From: Meandrina meandrites
Taxonomy: Eukaryota; Cnidaria; Anthozoa; Scleractinia; Meandrinidae
Assembly (NCBI GenBank): GCA_963693305.1
Contig: OY855908.1
Location: 3,400,501 to 3,464,500 of the forward strand
DNA length: 64,000 bases
Direction: 5' to 3'
The notes under the pieces are model-generated. The model did no database searches. It saw only the letters and a list, made by a program, of their open reading frames with translations, and was not told the origin of the DNA. Of the stretch, positions 58,769 to 64,000 are shown piece by piece. Each line of letters opens with the position of its first letter. Positions within the stretch are counted from its first letter, which is position 1. Made by a program: the position numbers and the translations under genes.

Positions 58769-58937
58769 TGTGCAGTACGGTGATGTGGTGGGCTTCAAAC
58801 ACCCGTATTATACCAACAGTGCCTGGCTGTCCTACTACAGCAGCTACTTTTACCCCCGCAGTTGTAGCAGTAGCAGCAAGTATTCATGTGCAAGAGTAAA
58901 CTCAAACACTGGCTTCCAGATCTTTAAGAGGGTGTGA
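58769..58937 (+). pseudogene. Truncated type II trefoil-like gene (end of exon 3 only)
   Basis: Begins abruptly within exon 3 at the VQYGDVVGF codons and runs in frame to a TGA (58935-58937), followed by the type II 3' UTR. Exons 1 and 2 are absent; the junction joins cassette copy 2 sequence. It therefore has no signal peptide or start. Confidence 0.88.
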
Positions 58938-59765
58938 AGTTCTCAAAAACCATAAGCTCTGAAGTCCTCAACCAAAGATTCAAGTATAAACTGTAGTAAA
59001 AACGGAATTTTTCTTTCGCGCTCGAATAAATGAGTAAAAGACTCAAGTTAAGCCTCGGGGAAATTCATTTGAATTGTTGGGCTGTGTAGTTCATTGATTA
59101 ATTTCCAATAAAAGAGTTGAGGAGTTTAAAAAAATGCGTGATGTTTCTCATGGATAAACTGATAAAATGAATGAATATTTGTGTGCACAAACAGAACAGC
59201 ATTGATTTTTTTCAGTTTTAACTTAATTATTTCTTTACTTTACGTTTCAGAGAAATTTTGCTGAAAACATTTTTCATCATTTCTGGTTTCGTATTGCAAA
59301 GAAAAAACCGACACTATTACTGTATTCCATAAGTACAGATCAGTATACTTTACCCAGTTTTGTCCGAAAAATAGCCCAAATTATAAACGCAAATAAACTG
59401 ACCAGGCGTTCGAATTTTTAAACGAGCTATAAAATCAGAATATAGCGCTGCTTGGCGAATGCATTCTGCTAAATTTTTAAAATAAATTGCCCCGAAATAA
59501 AAGTTGCTACTGCTACTTTTCAGTAATAAAGGAGAGAAACTTACTTTATGCAAAAATAGTCGAAAAAGACGTTAGCAAGCGAAAAGAAAACTTTCAAAAA
59601 GAAACTGAAATAGATGTCACAGAGCCCGGGATTTATTGTCAATTCACTGGGCTATTTTCTATTCGGAGTGTAAAATCTGACAGTTCAGATTTGGTTTTGA
59701 ATTCGCGATGACCTAGATGTTTCTGTTACTATCCGAAATAATCCGAAGTCCGAAAATTGCTGTCC

Positions 59766-60026
59766 AGTGGCGGATCCAGGGGGAGGGTCCGGGGTGTCCG
59801 GACCCCCCCTATCAGACCTGACCCTTGTTTGAGACTGAAATTCTTACATCGACAGGATCGTATATCAATTTTTAACTGGCTGGTTTTTTTTAATGAAACG
59901 CGTATTTGTTTTGCTACTTAACTAAATTCCAGGGATATTCAAGAATTTATTCCCCCCCCCTCCCAAAAAAAAAAAAATTCAACAGTCCTTTGGACCCCCC
60001 CAATCAAAAATTCCTGGATCCGCCCC
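59766..60026. mobile_element. hAT-type MITE with AGTGGCGGATCC end, 8-bp target duplication
   Basis: TGCTGTCC is duplicated at 59758-59765 and 60027-60034. Ends AGTGGCGGATCCAGG and CCTGGATCCGCCCC. Absent from copies 1 and 2. Confidence 0.82.
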
Positions 60027-60084
60027 TGCTGTCCTCCAAGTTAGCGAATTTTGACTTCATTAAACAAGAATTTTTTGTAACAAC

Positions 60085-60297
60085 AGGGGTGGATCTAGAA
60101 AAATCAGAAAAATGGGGGCCAAAAAAATTTCGGCGACAGTACAAACTTGCCCCATATCCACAACATAACCCTGATTGCACAATACCGCTCGAAAGGCGGT
60201 TGGTTACAATAGCTTTTAGAATAAATCCGAGGGAAAGAGGAAGGGGGGGGGGGGGGGGGGTGGGCCGGCCCCCTCGGCCCTCCCCCTAAATCCGTCC
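60085..60297. mobile_element. Second hAT-like MITE, GGGGTGGATCTAG end
   Basis: Ends AGGGGTGGATCTAG and CCCCTAAATCCGTCC form weak inverted repeats. A G tract at 60244-60260 is inside. The surrounding cassette sequence is continuous in copy 1 at about 43,950. Target duplication is unclear. Confidence 0.5.
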
Positions 60298-60532
60298 ATA
60301 AACAGAGTATATGACTTTCGAATAAATCTGAGGTCGTGCTAAGTCATGTAGATTTGAAGTTCGTAAAAGATAAGGGCTAAGCAAAGGGTATGAACGTTTT
60401 AACCATATAGACGGGCTATTGATTTCCAAAACAGGCGAACTCACAGCAGTAAGCTAAATAAATGTACGAACATGCATAGTAACTATATTCTCACTTTCAT
60501 TTTACAGAGCTAGGCGGTACTTATGCAAAGAC

Positions 60533-60702
60533 AATAGGCCATTTCCGAGTTGCCCTTTGCCTCAATTTCAAAACGAGTCCTCTTGCGAAGCCATTCAAAT
60601 GAAAATGAGTTTGATTTGCATGAAACTCATTTTCATACGAATGGTTTTGTACGTAGACTCGTTTTGAGACAGAGGCAAAAGGTAACTCGGAAGTGACCTA
60701 TT
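60533..60702. mobile_element. Foldback MITE with AATAGGCCATTTCCGAGTT ends
   Basis: Right end AACTCGGAAGTGACCTATT mirrors the left; the arms also pair through AACGAGTC and ATGAAAATGAGTTT. Absent in copies 1 and 2. Confidence 0.75.
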
Positions 60703-61047
60703 TTTTGTCAGTGCCTTTGTTCAGAGAGTCTCGCATGCAATAATTTTAACTGCAGTTTTACCAGTCAGTTACTCTTTGTTTCTGTCTATTTCTATTTGTA
60801 TTTCGGAAATTATTTTACTCGGAAATAATCTCAAGTAATTTACAAGTAAAAACTCACCGTTTTGGGTTTTCCTTTTCCTGTTCAGTCAACTTTAATATTT
60901 GGTAAACTTGTCTCAGCATCACAAACGAAATAAGAATAAAGTGAAAAGATGTCAAACAAGACGCAACAAAAATCATAAGAGAAAGCGCGCAAATAAAATG
61001 CGACAGCAACTGAGGATGGTTAATCGGGTAATACATATTTCTCTCTT

Positions 61048-61308
61048 ATGACCCTGAAAGTTTTATTTATACTGACCTTCGTCATCAGTGTCTTGGCGTC
61101 GATTAGCAGCCGTGAAGAAGAAGTCGTGCAGTTCTGTGCAAGGATATGCTTGTTTGATTACTGGCTCTGTCGAGAACTTGAGCAAATTTTTAACAAGTGT
61201 TCTAGACATGCATTTGCTTTATTAAATATCTTGGTGCGACTATGTGAGGTGAAAGAACCAGACGTTCTTTCGGGAGAAGCGAAACGAGTGAATTGCTTAG
61301 TGACGTAA
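61048..61308 (+). CDS. Small secreted six-cysteine protein, intact copy
   Basis: Single-exon frame of 86 residues. The first 18-20 residues (MTLKVLFILTFVISVLAS) form a signal peptide. The mature part has cysteines at 30, 34, 41, 51, 66 and 83 (spacing 3, 6, 9, 14, 16), an acidic start (REEEVV), a Leu-rich central helix-like region and a Lys-Arg pair before the end. I do not recognise the family; it does not follow the eight-cysteine SCRiP pattern. Two sister copies are broken. It may be a lineage-specific secreted peptide or a last decaying member. Start chosen because it yields the signal peptide and is shared with copy 2. The overlapping frame 61293-61718 is judged to be untranslated. Confidence 0.6.
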   Translation: MTLKVLFILTFVISVLASISSREEEVVQFCARICLFDYWLCRELEQIFNKCSRHAFALLNILVRLCEVKEPDVLSGEAKRVNCLVT

Positions 61309-61981
61309 AATGGAGGTCTCCGAATGACATGAATATCAACTGCAGTTCCGTGTCAAATAGTTCCATGTTTACTTCTTGTCGAATCAATGCAGCGATAAAA
61401 GAAATGCTTAAGTTTCGATTTATTCAATGGTTACTTATACAATCAATTAATTTTTTTAACAACTTTTCGGAACAGAATATAAATAAAACCGAACTCGAGA
61501 CTGACAGTGCGGACATGAGAAACCGGAATAATGCAAACTCAAAAGCAATCAATGAAATCTCTCTTTTACCTATGGCCACAGAACTCACAGGCTCGTTGCT
61601 GTTTGCATCTGCCATGCTGTTTGCTTATCCACTTCAAAAAACCTTAGTAAATAATGAAAACCATTTAAGTAAAAAACCAGTCTGCCAAAAAGTTTGGAGC
61701 AGCTTGGAGCTGATATAAAACATTTATCAAGTGCTTTGGACTTACATCTCCGGGATTTACCTGACGTGGCCTTGCTATAATTCACGTTTTTTGACCAAAT
61801 AAATATATAGAACAAACCTTCAAAACATCCTAGCCAAACTCAATGTGTACTTAATTGCTTCCGCAATATAATTCTCTATCTCGTGACCAACCTCAGTTAT
61901 GCGATCTAAAAAAGTATCGAGTTACTTCCAAGAAATAGGGCTTGACAAGCCATTTATAATTATGAGAAAAGCGGATGAAGT

Positions 61982-63956
61982 AGTAGGAGAGGCACCGCGG
62001 TTTTCGGATTTTTGCTGTGGTTTTCATGAAATACAAGCATCAAGAGTTTCGCGCTTCTGGTTGGAACGTAATGCATCTTGGGATATGTTGGGTCAAAAAG
62101 TGAGCACCACTTCAACAAGAACTCAAGAATCAAACAAACAAAACAGGGAATTTACTGAGGAAAATTATGGCTGGGTTTCCAGAAAACTAGAAAAATATCA
62201 AAAACTGCAAGGATCTAGCGCCTAAAGGACATCTGAGGGCTAGAGGGATACCAGTTAAACAAACCCATAAAAAGAATTGGCAGAACCGATGAATTGTCGG
62301 GAGAACTGGAAGAGTGCGAGTATATTTATGCTTATAGTTGACCACAACACAACCCGGTAATATCCTCAATGTTGTTTTAATTCATTGCGATTTAATATCT
62401 GACTTAACAGAAGAACAAAACGCTTTGCATACAGACAACAAACGCAATAATTACATTCAAATTCTTTTGCCGGTTTATATTTCAATCGACGAACTCACAA
62501 GAATTCCATTTACAAAATTGGTTTTCAGCGATCGAAATACTGCAACTGTTCTAATAAAAGAAAGCTGAACTGATTACGTTTATCTTTTTTATTATTTTAT
62601 GTCAGTTACTTTTGTCAAAAACTCTGCAAGGGAACTTGAGACAAAGTAGTAATTGCGTGTTTAAGTTATATTCGAATTTCTCACTTGATCTTGCGCTATT
62701 TTGGCACACATTTAAGGAAATTAAAATCACAACAATGCGAGATCTAAATTCGTTTTGACCCTGGTATATGAAATATTCGGTTAAAAGACACGATTTTCAA
62801 TTTACTAAGTGATAGTATCGATAGTTCGAGAAGCATTTATTTTATGCGAAAATAGTTAATATTCTCACGAGCACATATTTTAATTAATCGGCAAACTCGT
62901 CAAAAACATAACAGAGCCATTCGAAGATTCACTTGGAGCCTCACACACCGAAGCCCGAGGTAAAACGGCTAGCTCTTCATTCGTCAAACTGATGCTGTTC
63001 ATCATTCAACGGGAACTACAGTATCTTGATACAAAACTTCTGGAAGCGATTGTCCGCGTGAGCAAATTGCAGAAGTTCTCACTACAATCACTGAATTTTA
63101 ACAACATCGCAAATATTATAATTACTTATCATGCTGAGGTCAACTTCCATAAAATACAATCTTCAGATGTCCTTTAGGCCCTAGATCCTTGCAGTTTTTG
63201 ATATTTTTCTATAGGTTTCTGGCAACCCAGCCGTAACTTTCCTCAGTAAATTCCCTGTTTTGTTTGTTTGATTCTTGTCTTCATGTTGAAGTGGTGCTCA
63301 CTTTTTGTCCCAACATATCCCAGGATGCATTACGTTCCAGCCGGAAACGCGAAACTCTTGATGCTTGTATTGCTGTGTAATCGCTGTGGAATATATATAT
63401 TACATTCAAACGCGCTGAACCGTAGCCACCCGACTAAGTTTTTGACATCTTTTTGAAAAGTTTTTGATTAGTTTGATGGCTTCCGGTTGCACAACGGTTT
63501 ATACGAACGATCTATCTGTGAAACGTTCAGTTTCAACTGGTTTTACAAACCCAGAAAACATTTCCTGTGCGAAAAGTTAAGTTTGACCAAATTTTTGTCG
63601 GCATAAAATTTATTTATCGCCAGTTGAACTTGGCATAATCGCTCGTTGGGAACAGTTAAATGTGTTTTTCGTTATGTGAAACTGCTGACTTTTGTCTTGT
63701 AAGGTCGTGTTTTTAATGAAATGAAAATCATAACAGTTAATATATACCACAGTTAATGTATTCCACAGAGAGTTAATTTATACCATAGCAATTACACATC
63801 AATTTTATGAAAAACACAGCAAGTTAATGTATTCCACAGAGAGTTAATGTACACCACAGCGACTATATAACAGTTAATATATTCCACAGCGATTACACAG
63901 CAATTTTATGAAAACCACAGCAAAAATCCGGAAACTGCGGTGCCTCTCCTATTACT
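61982..63956. mobile_element. Large non-autonomous DNA element with 9-bp target duplication (MULE- or hAT-like)
   Basis: Termini read AGTAGGAGAGGCACCGC and, on the other strand, AGTAATAGGAGAGGCACCGC, extending about 55 bp into GGATTTTTGCTGTGGTTTTCAT. GGATGAAGT is repeated at 61973-61981 and 63957-63965. Cassette copy 1 has one similar block there (about 46,233-46,241), the empty site. A second inverted pair lies inside (62030-62240 with 63164-63395), and the right side has tandem AGTTAATNTATTCCACAG units (63735-63900). Short frames inside show no transposase. Confidence 0.85.
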
Positions 63957-64000
63957 GGATGAAGTTTTTTCACGTTTTAAAGTTTGCTCAGATCCCAAAA
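63957..64000. other. Continuation of cassette copy 3 beyond the insertion
   Basis: TTTAAAGTTTGCTCAGATCC matches 46,254-46,273 of copy 1. The window ends here. Confidence 0.7.

Larger units (their letters stand above)
58938..61972. repeat. Triplicated downstream cassette, copy 3
   Basis: Follows the exon-3 fragment. It carries three private insertions (59766-60026, about 60085-60297 and 60533-60702), and after 61972 a larger element interrupts it; homology to copy 1 resumes at 63957 (TTTAAAGTTTGCTCAGATCC). Confidence 0.85.

Noticed and set aside
59906..60289. 127-residue plus-strand frame
   Set aside because: It spans two MITEs and low-complexity Pro/Gly runs.
61293..61718. 141-residue frame after the six-cysteine ORF
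   Set aside because: It overlaps the end of that ORF in another frame, and the homologous sequence in copies 1 and 2 is not open in the same way; more likely 3' UTR.

Overview
The window looks like nuclear DNA of a stony coral or a close anthozoan relative. It is AT-rich, intron-rich and full of short inverted-repeat transposons. The large gene encodes a TRPM2-type channel with a chanzyme tail that keeps the catalytic Nudix core, a state known from the sea anemone orthologue. The species assignment is inference; no database could be searched.

Left part (about 1-37,850, minus strand): one TRPM2-like cation channel gene fills it. I could place 34 coding exons by splice sites and reading phase (1034-33886). 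Their lengths sum to 4872 nt, exactly 1624 codons including the stop. A likely 5' untranslated exon and a promoter patch lie at 37,715-37,850. The protein runs: N-terminal TRPM homology domain, pre-S1 region, S1-S6 with pore, TRP helix and coiled coil, and a C-terminal NUDT9-H domain. Its introns hold two non-LTR reverse transcriptase remnants, Harbinger and hAT deletion derivatives, a DIRS fragment, tRNA-derived SINEs, a 680-bp palindrome, many MITEs, and scattered copies of an E2F-like GCGCGGGAAAA motif.

Right part (about 39,300-64,000, plus strand): a tandem gene family of small secreted proteins, each with a threefold internal repeat that suggests a beta-trefoil fold. There are two types in alternating order: type I (39483-40637 and 52282-53409) and type II (41953-43115 and 54903-56088), plus a type II exon-3 fragment (58769-58937). 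All four genes share a three-exon layout with the same intron phases. Each type II 3' end is followed by a duplicated cassette of about 3 kb. The cassette carries a small secreted six-cysteine ORF that is intact only in the third copy (61048-61308) and broken in the first two.

The cassette copies carry different private transposon insertions. The sister copies supply the empty sites, so insertion boundaries and target duplications can be read directly. Between the two trefoil pairs (46,500-52,000) lie a Penelope-like fragment, a hammerhead-like motif, an inverted-repeat element shared with the left part, and an element built of ATCGATAA repeats. How the two halves relate is unknown. The channel is probably a sensor of ADP-ribose and oxidative stress; the right half is a lineage-specific secretome cluster of unknown function.
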